64,000 nucleotides of DNA from Zobellia alginiliquefaciens (GTDB lineage: Bacteria > Bacteroidota > Bacteroidia > Flavobacteriales > Flavobacteriaceae). The position numbers and the translations under genes are program-made. Position 1 is the stretch's first letter. The number at the start of each line of letters is the position of its first letter. This document shows, piece after piece, positions 19,673 through 29,303 of the stretch. The notes under the pieces were generated by a model that worked only from the letters and a program-made list of their open reading frames with translations, did no database searches and was not told the origin of the DNA. The stretch is from assembly GCF_029323795.1 (NCBI RefSeq), contig NZ_CP119758.1, forward strand, positions 2,852,001 to 2,916,000, read 5' to 3'.

Positions 19673-20523
19673 TACGTAGACTGATAATAGCATCGCTTCT
19701 AAGTATATTTTTTATAGGATGTAAGGCCAAACGAACGGTTTCTACCCGAAAAGAAGCTCCTCCTAAGAGAACTGAGGCTGTAGTCGTAAAGAAAGAAACG
19801 AAGATTACTGACGATGGACTTTATCCTATGCCCGAAGATACCGGTAAGTTCATTCGTTTTACGATTAACTCGCCGGAAGAGTATATTGAAACCTTCTCCG
19901 AAGTCGCTCAGATGGAAATGAAGGCTTACGGTATTCCAGCAAGTATCACCTTGGCACAAGGACTATTGGAAAGTGGACTTGGAAAAGGCGCTTTGGCACT
20001 AAAAACAAACAATCATTTTGGGATAAAATGTCACACAGGCTGGGAGGGCGATTATGATTTTCATGATGATGATGAGAAAGGGGAGTGCTTCAGGAAATAC
20101 AATCACCCCATGTACTCCTATCGTGATCATAGTATTTTTTTAAGAAACCGTTCTCGCTATGCCTTTTTGTTCGATTATAGAAATGATGATTATAAAAAGT
20201 GGGCAAAGGGTCTCAGACAGGCCGGATATGCCACGGATAAGCATTATCCACAGAAGCTAATTTCATTAATTGAGCGTTATAAATTGTATGCTTTTGATAC
20301 TGAAATTGCGAAGCAAGGCTACGGACAAAGAAAAGAAGCGCCGGTTGTTGCTATTCGTGCCAAAAGTCAAGTTCATGTAGTTCAGAAGGGAGATACGCTA
20401 TACTCTATATCTAGGTCATATTCGGTCTCCGTTGATGATTTAAAAAGATGGAACTACATGTATGATAATAATTTGGCCATTGGTCAAAAACTTACTGTAA
20501 AGACACAAAATTTCAATAAATAG
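19669..20523 (+). CDS. Glucosaminidase with LysM domain
   Basis: A 284-residue lipoprotein (lipobox LLSIFFIGC). After a Lys/Arg-rich linker, a FlgJ-type glucosaminidase domain spans about 75-205: ASITLAQGLLESGLGKGALA holds the catalytic Glu, followed by NNHFGIKCH, YRDHSIFLRNRSRY and AGYATDKHYPQKL. A single C-terminal LysM domain (about 232-280, VHVVQKGDTLYSISRSYSVS) binds peptidoglycan. It probably cleaves glycan strands in the periplasm. It overlaps the upstream gene by 4 nt and its stop abuts the hemL start. Confidence 0.92.
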   Translation: MIRRLIIASLLSIFFIGCKAKRTVSTRKEAPPKRTEAVVVKKETKITDDGLYPMPEDTGKFIRFTINSPEEYIETFSEVAQMEMKAYGIPASITLAQGLLESGLGKGALALKTNNHFGIKCHTGWEGDYDFHDDDEKGECFRKYNHPMYSYRDHSIFLRNRSRYAFLFDYRNDDYKKWAKGLRQAGYATDKHYPQKLISLIERYKLYAFDTEIAKQGYGQRKEAPVVAIRAKSQVHVVQKGDTLYSISRSYSVSVDDLKRWNYMYDNNLAIGQKLTVKTQNFNK

Positions 20524-21804
20524 ATGTTATATCAAAGAAGTAGCGCCTTGTTTGCAGAGGCACAAAAATATATTCCAGGAGGTGTAAATTCACCCGTTCG
20601 TGCATTTAAAGCAGTTGGCGGTGATCCAATTTTCGTAAAGAAAGCTAAAGGCGCTTACCTGTATGATGAAGATGGTAATAAGTTGATAGACTATATTGCC
20701 TCTTGGGGCCCCCTTATTTTGGGACATGCTCATGAACCCGTAATAAATGCGGTAATCGAGAAAGCAAAGCAAGGTACTTCTTTTGGTATGCCTACCGAAA
20801 TTGAAACCCAGCTTGCCCAATTGGCTGTTTCAATGGTACCTAATATTGATAAAATTAGATTCGTAAATAGCGGAACGGAAGCCTGTATGAGTGCAGTTCG
20901 TTTGGCACGTGGATATACCGGAAAGGATAAGATTATAAAATTTGCGGGTTGTTACCATGGTCATTCAGATTCGTTTTTAATACAAGCGGGTAGTGGTGCG
21001 GTTACTTTTGGTAGTCCTAATAGCCCTGGTGTTACCCAAGGCACGGCAAAAGATACTTTGTTGGCAAAGTACAACGATCTAGAGAGTGTTCGTGAATTGG
21101 TTGCGGCCAATAAAGGTGAAATAGCAACGGTAATTATTGAACCGGTTGCGGGTAATATGGGATGTATTATTCCTTCGGATGAGTTTATAAAAGGTCTTCG
21201 GGAACTTTGTACCGAAGAAGGAATCCTTTTGTTGTTCGATGAGGTGATGACCGGTTTCCGTTTAGGAAAAGGTGGTGCTCAGGAAGTTTTGGGTATAGAT
21301 GCCGATATCGTGTGTTTCGGTAAAGTTATTGGTGGCGGTTTGCCTGTAGGTGCTTTTGCCGCACGCGCCGAAATTATGTCGCATTTGGCACCTGAAGGCC
21401 CGGTGTATCAGGCAGGAACCTTAAGTGGAAATCCATTAGCAATGGCTGCAGGATTGGCTATGCTTACTGAATTGAACAATAATCCGGAAGTTTTTGAAAG
21501 CTTGGCTAAAAAGACGGCTTACCTTCATGAAGGTTTAGATGCCGTTTTAAAGGAAAAAGGGATTCCGTATCAAATCAACCGATTTGGTAGTATGATATCT
21601 GTTCATTTTACAGAAGATGAGGTTGTTGATTTTGAAAGTTCTGCAAAAGGAAATAATGACACTTTTAAAAAGTACTTTCATGGTATGTTGGAGAACGGTA
21701 TTTACCTGCCACCAAGTGCTTTTGAGAGTTACTTCTTAAATGATGCCTTAACGTATGATGATATTGATGCCACCGTGGCCGCTTTAAAAAAGATAGAATT
21801 TTAA
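20524..21804 (+). CDS. hemL: Glutamate-1-semialdehyde 2,1-aminomutase
   Basis: A 426-residue PLP enzyme of class III aminotransferase fold that makes 5-aminolevulinate in the C5 haem pathway. Characteristic segments are [20 protein letters not shown] at the N-terminus, [33 protein letters not shown], and the PLP lysine in [15 protein letters not shown]. Length fits the family. It is the last gene of a tight three-gene plus-strand operon; the start codon follows the previous stop directly. Confidence 0.97.
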   Translation: MLYQRSSALFAEAQKYIPGGVNSPVRAFKAVGGDPIFVKKAKGAYLYDEDGNKLIDYIASWGPLILGHAHEPVINAVIEKAKQGTSFGMPTEIETQLAQLAVSMVPNIDKIRFVNSGTEACMSAVRLARGYTGKDKIIKFAGCYHGHSDSFLIQAGSGAVTFGSPNSPGVTQGTAKDTLLAKYNDLESVRELVAANKGEIATVIIEPVAGNMGCIIPSDEFIKGLRELCTEEGILLLFDEVMTGFRLGKGGAQEVLGIDADIVCFGKVIGGGLPVGAFAARAEIMSHLAPEGPVYQAGTLSGNPLAMAAGLAMLTELNNNPEVFESLAKKTAYLHEGLDAVLKEKGIPYQINRFGSMISVHFTEDEVVDFESSAKGNNDTFKKYFHGMLENGIYLPPSAFESYFLNDALTYDDIDATVAALKKIEF

Positions 21805-21807
21805 TCA

Positions 21808-22044
21808 CTAGTTTTCGGGCAGTGAAGCAAATTCTTTTCGTTTGTTTTCAAACCATGCTTGCATACCTTCGGGCGATTGCATGAGATTGCGCATGTCATT
21901 CATAGCTTCTAAATGGGCGGAATCTTTCTTTTGAAACATTTCCGCTCCATGTTTTTTACTCAATTCAGCTATTTCTTCAAAGGTGTTAGCAGAGAATTTT
22001 GTGTCACAGGCTCCCCCTAATTGCTTGCAGGTCATTGTTTTCAT
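21808..22044 (-). CDS. Small DUF1059-like protein
   Basis: A 78-residue soluble protein beginning MKTMTCKQLGGACDTKFSAN. The CKxLGGACD start with two Cys and the helical remainder (FEEIAELSKKHGAEMFQKKD) match the pattern of small DUF1059-type proteins. The function is unknown. It is convergent with hemL, with 3 nt between stop codons. Confidence 0.7.
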   Translation of the reverse strand: MKTMTCKQLGGACDTKFSANTFEEIAELSKKHGAEMFQKKDSAHLEAMNDMRNLMQSPEGMQAWFENKRKEFASLPEN

Positions 22045-22072
22045 AGGTCAGTTTTTATGATTAGCATTTATG

Positions 22073-22561
22073 CTAGTTATAAAGCATTCGTATTCTATTT
22101 TCGTCTAGTGTATCATGGATGTGAAAAAAGTACTTTTCCTGCCATTTTTGAGTTGTAATGGCCTGTTTACTTTTTGTCACATCCCAAGGGGGATATACAC
22201 GAAAACCTCTTTTGCCCTCTTTTTTGCCGGTTGAGATAATACCTTTCTCTAGCAAGAGTTTTTTTGGAAAAACGAATTGCCCGGAAAAATTATCTTTACT
22301 GGCAGCTATTACAAAAAAGTCGAAATGATCGCTTTCTTCAAAAGGACAAATTACACCCGTTTTAGCGCGTTTCCAGAAAGTAACAAATTGTCCAACTTTC
22401 TTTGGAGTTATTTTCGCTTTCCTAAAGATAATTATTTTTGACCCAAGATGAAACCTACAAGCATCATAATCTTGACTTTCTATTTCGGTTTCAAGGTTTG
22501 CTAGAGATAAACTTAAGGGTTTATAGACCTGAGAGATGGTATTTTTTATTGAGATAATCAT
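22073..22561 (-). CDS. MepB-like protein
   Basis: A 162-residue cytosolic protein resembling staphylococcal MepB. Matching features are a YDACRFHLGSKIIIFRKAKI strand, KVGQFVTFWKR, a SDHFDFFVIAA strand, FVFPKKLL and RGFRVYPPWD. The role of the family is not established; in Staphylococcus the gene is part of the mepRAB efflux locus, but no efflux pump lies here. Confidence 0.85.
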   Translation of the reverse strand: MIISIKNTISQVYKPLSLSLANLETEIESQDYDACRFHLGSKIIIFRKAKITPKKVGQFVTFWKRAKTGVICPFEESDHFDFFVIAASKDNFSGQFVFPKKLLLEKGIISTGKKEGKRGFRVYPPWDVTKSKQAITTQKWQEKYFFHIHDTLDENRIRMLYN

Positions 22562-22650
22562 AGGTAGGTTCTAAGTTTTAAAAGAATAGAGTAGTTCTTT
22601 TACGGTACTGTAAACCTAATAAATATGTATAAAATTAAACGCAAAAAAAA

Positions 22651-22670
22651 GAGTTGCACTGCGGCAACTC
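22651..22670. terminator. Bidirectional rho-independent terminator
   Basis: The hairpin GAGTTGC / GCAACTC has a 6-nt loop and is flanked by an A-run (22643-22650) and a T-run (22671-22676). It serves the minus-strand DUF4890-type gene whose stop codon lies about 30 nt away. It could also stop plus-strand transcription. Confidence 0.8.
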
Positions 22671-22698
22671 TTTTTTCTTAGAAATGAACTTGTTCTGT

Positions 22699-23142
22699 TT
22701 ATCTCCTCGCTTTACGCTCTCCCTTGTTCTCTTTGGAGTGCTTTTTCCCTCTGCGTTTGTGCATTTTCTCCCATTTCTCATATTGCTCAGCAGAAAGTAT
22801 CTCTTTCATTTCCGCTTTAAAGGCAATCATTTTATCCAACCTTGCATTCTGCATGGCATATCTTTCTTCAGAAGTAGGTTTTTTACGTTCACCTTCTTCT
22901 TTCTGTGCTTTGCGTTCTTCATGTTTAGCTTTACGCTCTTTTGCTTCTTCCAAATGAATGGCTTTTATTTTCTGCTGTTGACCAGAGGTAAGGTCTAATG
23001 CCAAAGTCATTTTTTTAGTTTGAAGTGTGGCCATTTGCTCTGCGGTCAAATCTTTCATTTGATCTCTACCATGTCCTTTTTCTCTTTGGGCCATTGCGGT
23101 AAGCCCAACCATACATACTAATGCTACAAGTATCTTTTTCAT
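22699..23142 (-). CDS. Secreted LTxxQ-type helical protein (DUF4890-like)
   Basis: A 147-residue exported protein with signal peptide MKKILVALVCMVGLTAMAQ. The mature part is highly charged (Lys, Glu, Arg) and helical. It carries LTAEQMA and LDLTSGQQQKI elements like those of Spy/CpxP-type and DUF4890 proteins, plus a late ILSAEQYEKWEKM motif. A periplasmic chaperone or metal-binding role is possible by analogy with Spy; this is inference. It has its own terminator. Confidence 0.78.
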   Translation of the reverse strand: MKKILVALVCMVGLTAMAQREKGHGRDQMKDLTAEQMATLQTKKMTLALDLTSGQQQKIKAIHLEEAKERKAKHEERKAQKEEGERKKPTSEERYAMQNARLDKMIAFKAEMKEILSAEQYEKWEKMHKRRGKKHSKENKGERKARR

Positions 23143-23260
23143 GTTTTTAATTTTAATGATTATACTTCTTAGAGTGGGAAAATGAAGAATGGTTTAACGT
23201 CCGTTGTTTTTTTATCAATTAATTAACAGGTAATTAGAGGTGGTTTTAGAGCATAAAAAA

Positions 23261-23284
23261 GGGCGAAGAAGTGCTTCTTCGCCC
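23261..23284 (-). terminator. Rho-independent terminator after the 51-residue gene
   Basis: A perfect 10-bp stem (GGGCGAAGAA / TTCTTCGCCC) with a 4-nt loop. On the minus strand it is followed by a run of T (complement of 23255-23260). It lies 32 nt beyond the stop codon of the small gene at 23317. Confidence 0.8.
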
Positions 23285-23316
23285 TCACATAGTAGGTCGT
23301 TCAATGTTTGTGTATT

Positions 23317-23472
23317 CTAATCCAGTGCCTCCGGGGAAATAACTTGTTCCATATCTGCAGATGCCATTTCTATAGTCTGGGGAGACTGTTCAGAATTGGT
23401 TTGATTGTAATAAATAATTGATGCAATTACGAATCCTGCTAGGTATAAAGAACTTTTAAGTTTTTGAGACAT
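23317..23472 (-). CDS. Small single-pass membrane or exported peptide
   Basis: A 51-residue open frame, not recognised. The start MSQKLKSSLYLAGFVIASII is a positively charged end followed by a hydrophobic helix, then a polar tail rich in Gln, Ser and Glu (EQVISPEALD at the end). Coding is supported by this order and by a strong terminator placed directly after the stop codon. Confidence 0.6.
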   Translation of the reverse strand: MSQKLKSSLYLAGFVIASIIYYNQTNSEQSPQTIEMASADMEQVISPEALD

Positions 23473-23699
23473 GGCGTATGTTTTTTGATTCTGATACTAA
23501 TTTAGATAAAACAATAAGGCGGGTGAAAAGCTTGTTGTAAAGCCACCATAGGATGTGGTCAAATTGTCCAAACTTGTTGTTTGCAAAATCATTTCATCAG
23601 AATTTCATGTATTTGGTCGATACACAGAACCGAATAATGTCCATTTTAGAGCTGTTTTGAGTTTAAATGTTGTTGCGTACAAGTTTACCTATATAAATT

Positions 23700-24350
23700 C
23701 TAACTTTTCTGAATTGCCAAAATGTGTGTAACGTAAACTATGGGAACAATGTAAGTGGGTAGATAAATATATGGGAATTGTAAAACTGCTAGATTGGGTT
23801 GGTCAAATGCGAGTAATTGTATAGGTAGTGGTGATGAAAGTATGGCAATCAAGACAATCGTGGTTAGTAATACAAGTCCTAACACATTCCAGGTTAAGAG
23901 AAAAAGTCTAGATAACGTTTTTTTGGTAAACGTCATGTAAATAAGAATAATTGCAGCGGATATACCCATTATAATATCAAAATTCCACCCCTTGAATGTC
24001 ATTAATATTGGGACTTTCTTCTGTAGAAATAATTGGTAGAGTATGAGTTCTACCGGTATGCGAACCATATGAACGGCTACTAAAAATTTAGGTATGAGTG
24101 AGTTTATAGCTATAGATTTATAAATCCATGCAAAAACGAAGAAGGAAGGTATAATAGCAAAAATAAACCGGGGCGGTTTTATTTCGGTGTTTTCGAAATA
24201 TCCGTTGTATGCAATTACACCTATAAGAAGGAGCCAAAGTATACTAAAAACAAGAACCCTTTTATCTTTTCCGGTTGCTTGATAGAACAGAATTAAGGAT
24301 AAAAGGGTAGTCGCAATAAATAGATACTGTAGCATAGCGTTAGTTTCCAA
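23700..24350 (-). CDS. Polytopic membrane protein, unknown function
   Basis: A 216-residue protein with about six or seven hydrophobic helices (for example YLFIATTLLSLILFYQAT and FIFAIIPSFFVFAWIY). No family was recognised. Its start overlaps the end of the DUF1569 gene by 11 nt, so it is the last gene of the minus-strand operon running from 28308 down. No catalytic motif is obvious; a conserved-looking LVAVHMVRIPVELILY stretch is the most distinctive element. Confidence 0.65.
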   Translation of the reverse strand: METNAMLQYLFIATTLLSLILFYQATGKDKRVLVFSILWLLLIGVIAYNGYFENTEIKPPRFIFAIIPSFFVFAWIYKSIAINSLIPKFLVAVHMVRIPVELILYQLFLQKKVPILMTFKGWNFDIIMGISAAIILIYMTFTKKTLSRLFLLTWNVLGLVLLTTIVLIAILSSPLPIQLLAFDQPNLAVLQFPYIYLPTYIVPIVYVTHILAIQKS

Positions 24351-24783
24351 ATTGCCTTAAATGATGGTCCGTATGCTTGTAAACAAAAACTCCGATCTGC
24401 TCTGTGGTCATTTTTCCAAAAAACGGATGTACAAAATCAGGGTTTGAAAAGGAGTCATATTCTTGAAGCAATTCAATCCATTTTTTGCGTTCGTTTTCAA
24501 AGTTGCCCGTACCCGTAATCTTTAACTCAGGATGGGTAGGTTGATTTTTTTTCATCGGTTGCTCGTCTTTTAAAATACTGCGCAACGCCATGCCGCCAAA
24601 CAGCCTCCCAATAAACAAACGCTTGTAGCTTTTTTTACCATGGAACAATTCTTCGCCTAATGTGCAATGTTTAAGCATTTGGTAAGCGTTCATTTTGCCC
24701 CATTGAGCTTGATTGTGTTCTTGAAGGGAGTTTATTCTATCCACTAACTCGGCAATTGTTTCGTTTTCAAAAATTGTTTTCAT
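24340..24783 (-). CDS. DUF1569 (DinB-like) protein
   Basis: A 147-residue helical protein. The pattern LQEHNQAQWGKMNAYQMLKH and the C-terminal YKHTDHHLRQFGN, with its potential metal-binding His residues, fit DUF1569 within the DinB/YfiT-like four-helix superfamily. Members may use a metal site for thiol-transfer-type chemistry, but this one is uncharacterised. It sits 12 nt downstream of the YciI-like gene and overlaps the next gene. Confidence 0.82.
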   Translation of the reverse strand: MKTIFENETIAELVDRINSLQEHNQAQWGKMNAYQMLKHCTLGEELFHGKKSYKRLFIGRLFGGMALRSILKDEQPMKKNQPTHPELKITGTGNFENERKKWIELLQEYDSFSNPDFVHPFFGKMTTEQIGVFVYKHTDHHLRQFGN

Positions 24784-24795
24784 CTTTTGCCAGAT

Positions 24796-25146
24796 TTAAG
24801 CTTCCATTGGTATTATGCCTCTCACTTCTACAGAACCGCCCATGGCAAGAATAGGGCATCCTTTTGCTATTTCAGTAGCCTCTTTAACGGTGGTTGCTTT
24901 AATGACCATGTTTCCACTTAGGGTCTCGTTGTTCGCTATGCTAATTCCTGTGCTAACATTTAATTGGTTGTCAATTGTAGCTCCCTCAAAAGCCAACCGA
25001 GTTGTGCTTACAAGTTTAGCCTGTGCAGCAATACCACCAATAAAAGAACCCCAGTTTTGCTGCATTTCACTTAATTGGTCAGTAGTGGGGTGTTCGGTGC
25101 TAGGTTGCATCCGGAATAGCAACATGAAGTCTTGAAGATTTTCCAT
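24796..25146 (-). CDS. YciI-like/DGPF-type small protein
   Basis: A 116-residue protein starting MENLQDFMLLFRMQPSTEHP. The open frame extends 24 codons further upstream, but that part does not look like this family, so the ATG at 25146 is preferred. The YCII/DGPF-like ferredoxin fold is suggested by EMQQNWGSFIGGIAAQAKLV, ISIANNETLSGNMVIKA and the end VEVRGIIPMEA. Homologues are often called PhnB-like or transcription-initiation proteins, but no activity is known. It is 85 nt after the Crp-type regulator gene on the same strand. Confidence 0.72.
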   Translation of the reverse strand: MENLQDFMLLFRMQPSTEHPTTDQLSEMQQNWGSFIGGIAAQAKLVSTTRLAFEGATIDNQLNVSTGISIANNETLSGNMVIKATTVKEATEIAKGCPILAMGGSVEVRGIIPMEA

Positions 25147-25231
25147 TGTCAAAGTTTTATGGTTTATATATTTCGATGAGGCTAAGCTACCTGCATTAAA
25201 AAAAATAAAACTTGTCATAGGGCAAGAAAAC

Positions 25232-25816
25232 CTATTCGCCCGAAATCTCTTTTCTAATTCGGCTTAAAGAAGTGTCCGTAACACCCAAATATGTAGCAAT
25301 ATGTTTAAGCGAAATATTCTGAATAATATGTGGTTTTTCTCTTAAAAGTTTTAGGTACCGCTCGGAAGCTTGGTCCGCAATCATAGCTACACTTTGCTTT
25401 TTTAAAGCGAAATAACTGTTTACCAAAGTTGTGCGCCCTTGTTCCCTAAAACTGCGTATGCTGTGAAAGAGTTCTTGAAAAGTATCAAAATCTAACTGCC
25501 AACATACGCAATCCGTCAAAGCTTGAATGTTTTCTCTAGTAGGGTTTCTTAGGAAAAAAGAAGTCCAATCAATAACAATATCACCAACGGCATAAAAATT
25601 AGTAGAGATGTCTTTTCCTTCGGTATTCATTACGTAAGAACGTGCAAAGCCACTTTCAATAAACCAATAGTGATTTTCCGTTTTTCCTTCTTCTAGTATA
25701 AAGTCGTTTTTGGAGAAAGTAACTTTTTTAAATTTAGGAATAATTGTGGCCAGTTCTTCATCCGAAAAATTAGAAGGCGTGAATATGTTATTTAGAAAAT
25801 TATCTTGGCTTATCAT
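25232..25816 (-). CDS. Crp/Fnr family transcriptional regulator
   Basis: A 194-residue regulator with an N-terminal cyclic-nucleotide-binding-like barrel (about 20-120, VTFSKNDFILEEGKTENHYW, then FIESGFARSYVM) and a C-terminal helix-turn-helix (about 150-190, ISLKHIATYLGVTDTSLSRI). Bacteroidota members of this type usually lack a cAMP-binding signature, and none is obvious here. Its ATG overlaps the stop of the metalloprotease gene (4-nt overlap), so expression is coupled to that gene. Confidence 0.9.
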   Translation of the reverse strand: MISQDNFLNNIFTPSNFSDEELATIIPKFKKVTFSKNDFILEEGKTENHYWFIESGFARSYVMNTEGKDISTNFYAVGDIVIDWTSFFLRNPTRENIQALTDCVCWQLDFDTFQELFHSIRSFREQGRTTLVNSYFALKKQSVAMIADQASERYLKLLREKPHIIQNISLKHIATYLGVTDTSLSRIRKEISGE

Positions 25817-28308
25817 TTGGGGTCAAGTATTAGCTCTATTCGCTTGTTTACATCTTCCAAATGATATTTGCTCATCGTATCCGAAGTTCGGCCAATAGCC
25901 CTTTTAATAGTTCGTTGTAAATTACTTAACTCACCACGGGCTACCGAACGAATGTCCGATTGGCTGGTGTTCACCACCGTAGATTTTTGATATCCGCCAA
26001 AATCAGGTTTTTTCTTTTGGTTTTCTGCGGTCATCAAATATGCCAACCGGTCTATGTGTGCTTTTTGTAGGTTTCTTCTATAGGTGTCAATAGCGTTTCC
26101 GGTATTGAGTTCTGACCAGATGCCATTACGCAGTTGGTTCATCATATCCGTTAGACTATAGGCTTCCGCTTTATTAGCGGTTTCATTTTCTACCAAACGT
26201 TGTAGTTTTCCTAAACTTAGGATGTTATCCAAGGTTTTGGTCTGCATAGCCCTGATTTTTTCTATAAAACCTGAGTATTGAATCTTATTAAAGATATTCT
26301 GGTCAATAAGCCATTGGGGTGTGGCAAAAAGTTGATCTTGTAAAAAAGCCATACAATTTTGCTGATGTTCTTTAGTAACCGGTATGTAAACGGGACCTTC
26401 TTGATCATAGGTTTTTTGATATTCATAAACGCCGCCAATGTTGTTCGATACATGCCCCATGTAACGGTTGAACTGTGCGATGACCTGACCGTACAATTTG
26501 TTCAGGTCTTTATAGGTTTTTCCATCTTCCTTTGTCCATGTAATAAGATTGGGTACTATGCGCTTTAAGTTTTCTATCCCGTATAGACCAGCTTTAATGG
26601 CATCATCACCCAAATCCTCTGTTTGCGAACTTGGATCAACAACATCACCCACTTGTTGATGTCCAAACCGATACAAAGGGTCACCTGCATGCTCTAAAAT
26701 CCAAGAGTCCAAAACCTTATTTTCTTCTTCAGTGGAAACATCTAAAATTGGCTTGTAACCCCATTTAATGGCATATTTATCATAAACCCCAATATCGGGC
26801 ATCAGGGCCACATCGCCATCTTCTGGCTGAGCTATGTAGTTAAAACGGGCATAATCCATTATAGATGGGGCCGTGCCATATTTTTTGGTAAATGAAACGG
26901 AGCGTAGAGAATCTACTGGGTATGCAACACTACTACCCATATTGTGGGGCAAACCTAAAGTGTGTCCCACCTCATGAGCGGATACAAACCGAATTAAACG
27001 TCCCATGATTTCATCTTTAAATTCGGTTCCGCGGGCATCTGGATTTATAGCGGCGGTCTGCACAAAAAACCAGTTGCGCAACAAGGTCATAACATTGTGG
27101 TACCAGTTAATATCCGATTCTAAGATTTCCCCAGTTCGTGGGTCACTTACATGCGGTCCGTTAGCATTAGGAATAGGTGATGCCAGATAACGTACTACAG
27201 AATAACGTACATCTTCCGGAGACCAATCCGGGTCCTCCAGAACAGTTGGTGGCTCTTTTGCAACAATGGCATTTTTAAAACCGGCTTCTTCAAAAGCAAC
27301 CTGCCAATCTTCAATACCCTGTTTTATATAAGGAATCCATTTTTTGGGTGTAGCCCTATCAACATAATAAACTATTTGTTTTTTAGGTTCTACCAGTTCT
27401 CCATTTTTGAACTTTTCCAAATCTTCATCTTTGACTTCCAAACGCCACCGATCCAAAAATTTCACGGTTTTGCTTTCTTGAACATCCAAACCATAATCCG
27501 TTTGGGTACTGGCAAACCAGCCAACACGCTCATCAAAATACCGGCGTCTCATAGGTTCCTCAGGAAGAAGAATCATAGAATTATTAATCTCTATGGAAAT
27601 TGAACCTAAACTGCCATTACTGGGCGGTTTTTTTGCCAAGTATGTTTTTACATGCCGTGCTTCTACATTTAAGGGGTAACTTTTAATGGACTCAATATAA
27701 CTTCTAGCCTCATCCAAACGGGAGACTTTATATTTTTCCCGGTAAGAATCGGGCATACCCAAAGCTTGTGCATCTTTTTCAAAAAGTTCGTTTACCTGAA
27801 TTACCGTAGAAGGATTAACTGTGTCCTTTTTAAGGGCTTTGATGTCAAAGGCAAAGAGTACCGGTTCAAAATTGGAGTTTACAACGGCTTCATGTACCGG
27901 TAAGGAATCTGCGGCGACAACACCGTGGCTCACCACACGGAGTAAAACTTTTTTAGACTTTTTTTCCCAGCGAAGCACTTGGGTGTTAATTTTTCCACCA
28001 CCAAAACCAATTCCCGTAGCCGTTTTAGAAATACGGCTCACCATCAACATTTCTTTGTTAAAAAGGGAATCCGGTATTTCGTAAAAGTGATTTTCATCAA
28101 CTACATGTACATCAAAAAGACCTTTGTCCGTTTTGGCATCTTTGGTAATGACCTTGTTGTAAGGTTTTATTTTGTCCTTTTTGTCATCTCCCTTTTTATC
28201 CGACTTTTCAGTATTGTCTTTTTTCTTTTTGAAAATTTGCGCTTCCGCGGATAGGGAGCTGATAACTAATAAAGAAAAAACCAATTGGGTAAAAACTGTT
28301 TTGAGCAT
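25813..28308 (-). CDS. Zinc-dependent metalloprotease (DUF5117/DUF4953 type)
   Basis: An 831-residue exported protease with signal peptide (FSLLVISSLSAEAQ). A DUF5118-like start and a DUF5117 domain (about 80-290) precede the catalytic domain, where RFVSAHEVGHTLGLPHNMGS gives the HExxHxxGxxH zinc site, and SIMDYARFNY supplies the Met-turn. Length matches family members. Located in the periplasm or outer envelope; substrates are unknown. It is the first gene of a five-gene minus-strand cluster (protease, Crp-type regulator, YciI-like, DUF1569, membrane protein). Confidence 0.93.
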   Translation of the reverse strand: MLKTVFTQLVFSLLVISSLSAEAQIFKKKKDNTEKSDKKGDDKKDKIKPYNKVITKDAKTDKGLFDVHVVDENHFYEIPDSLFNKEMLMVSRISKTATGIGFGGGKINTQVLRWEKKSKKVLLRVVSHGVVAADSLPVHEAVVNSNFEPVLFAFDIKALKKDTVNPSTVIQVNELFEKDAQALGMPDSYREKYKVSRLDEARSYIESIKSYPLNVEARHVKTYLAKKPPSNGSLGSISIEINNSMILLPEEPMRRRYFDERVGWFASTQTDYGLDVQESKTVKFLDRWRLEVKDEDLEKFKNGELVEPKKQIVYYVDRATPKKWIPYIKQGIEDWQVAFEEAGFKNAIVAKEPPTVLEDPDWSPEDVRYSVVRYLASPIPNANGPHVSDPRTGEILESDINWYHNVMTLLRNWFFVQTAAINPDARGTEFKDEIMGRLIRFVSAHEVGHTLGLPHNMGSSVAYPVDSLRSVSFTKKYGTAPSIMDYARFNYIAQPEDGDVALMPDIGVYDKYAIKWGYKPILDVSTEEENKVLDSWILEHAGDPLYRFGHQQVGDVVDPSSQTEDLGDDAIKAGLYGIENLKRIVPNLITWTKEDGKTYKDLNKLYGQVIAQFNRYMGHVSNNIGGVYEYQKTYDQEGPVYIPVTKEHQQNCMAFLQDQLFATPQWLIDQNIFNKIQYSGFIEKIRAMQTKTLDNILSLGKLQRLVENETANKAEAYSLTDMMNQLRNGIWSELNTGNAIDTYRRNLQKAHIDRLAYLMTAENQKKKPDFGGYQKSTVVNTSQSDIRSVARGELSNLQRTIKRAIGRTSDTMSKYHLEDVNKRIELILDPK

Positions 28309-28768
28309 GTAATTTTGGTTAGAAGTTTAGGTACTACACTTGAAAAAGGGAGCCGGCTTGATACAGGATTCCTACTAATGCTTGTAAATATAATATTTTT
28401 AGATACTTTATCTTTTAAGGTTGATTAAACTGATTTTGATGCTATAAACAAAATTTACTTGCCTTTTCTTAATCGTTCCTTTTTTTCAAGCTTCGGTGTA
28501 CGGTATAAAAATTCCGATTAGCTTATAATCCGCTTGTTAGGTGGGGAATGTCGGAAATAAAGTGTGAATTTTTTCGATATAAAAAAACAACAAGTTACGT
28601 GCGTGTATGGCAAATTGAAAGATGTTAAAATGCGAAGTTCTTATCGTTTTAGTCCACTTTTTACGAATATGGTTATTTAGGTGTTTTTAGGAAAGCTCCC
28701 ACAAAATAGAAAGAACAATAAAGAGATGTTTCTGCGTTATATAGACTCATAAACAAACCTACAACGTT
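28309..28768. other. Intergenic region between divergent genes
   Basis: These 460 nt separate the metalloprotease operon (minus) and the 135-residue repeat protein (plus). No gene or strong hairpin was found. Promoters for both directions must lie here, but I could not assign them. Confidence 0.4.
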
Positions 28769-29176
28769 ATGAACAAGAAGAGTTTAAAAATAAGCATGCT
28801 ATTGGGCCTTATATTTGCAAACGGAGTTTTTGCGGCTGATCCATTAACAGAGAAAGATGATACGGTTATTCATTCTATAAACTATATTGAAGAGGATACT
28901 GATTTTGACCTTGGCTTTGATACAGCGGATTATCTGCCCGAGGATTTTGATGCCAACGAAATTTATGTAAACCTAGATGCAATAGATTTTATAGAGTCTG
29001 ATGCTAAAGTAATTTTAAGCACTACAAAATACCTTCCAGAAGACTTTAATGCCTATGCATTCCCTAAGAATGTAGAAGGTTTTAATTATATTGATGAGAA
29101 CGATGAAGTTTCTCTAGATTTTGATACAAAGAAACATCTACCAAGCGGATATAATCCGTATATAAGGAACAATTAA
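28769..29176 (+). CDS. Exported acidic protein with three internal repeats
   Basis: A 135-residue protein with signal peptide (SLKISMLLGLIFANGVFA). The mature part consists of three imperfect repeats of about 30 residues. Each has an aromatic-Ile-Glu/Asp core (INYIEEDTDFDL, IDFIESDAKVIL, FNYIDENDEVSL), a strand, and then a YLPEDFDA, YLPEDFNA or HLPSGYNP element. It is strongly acidic. No function is known. It forms a single-gene unit with its own terminator. Confidence 0.72.
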   Translation: MNKKSLKISMLLGLIFANGVFAADPLTEKDDTVIHSINYIEEDTDFDLGFDTADYLPEDFDANEIYVNLDAIDFIESDAKVILSTTKYLPEDFNAYAFPKNVEGFNYIDENDEVSLDFDTKKHLPSGYNPYIRNN

Positions 29177-29206
29177 CCATTGTAAATTATTTGAATTAGC
29201 TAGCGA

Positions 29207-29230
29207 AACCCCTGTGAGAAAACAGGGGTT
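29207..29230 (+). terminator. Rho-independent terminator after the repeat protein
   Basis: The stem AACCCCTGT / ACAGGGGTT closes on a short A-rich loop and is followed by TTGTTTTTT. It begins 30 nt after the stop codon at 29176. Confidence 0.85.
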
Positions 29231-29303
29231 TTGTTTTTTACCCGATAATGGAGATTAAATGCTCCGAAGCTTGCCTCGAAATCAAGGTGTATTCCTTTTA
29301 ATG

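Noticed and set aside
28621-28689. A 22-codon hydrophobic plus-strand frame in the gap before the triple-repeat gene
   Set aside because: Very short, no paralogue, no promoter or terminator signal; likely chance in AT-rich sequence.
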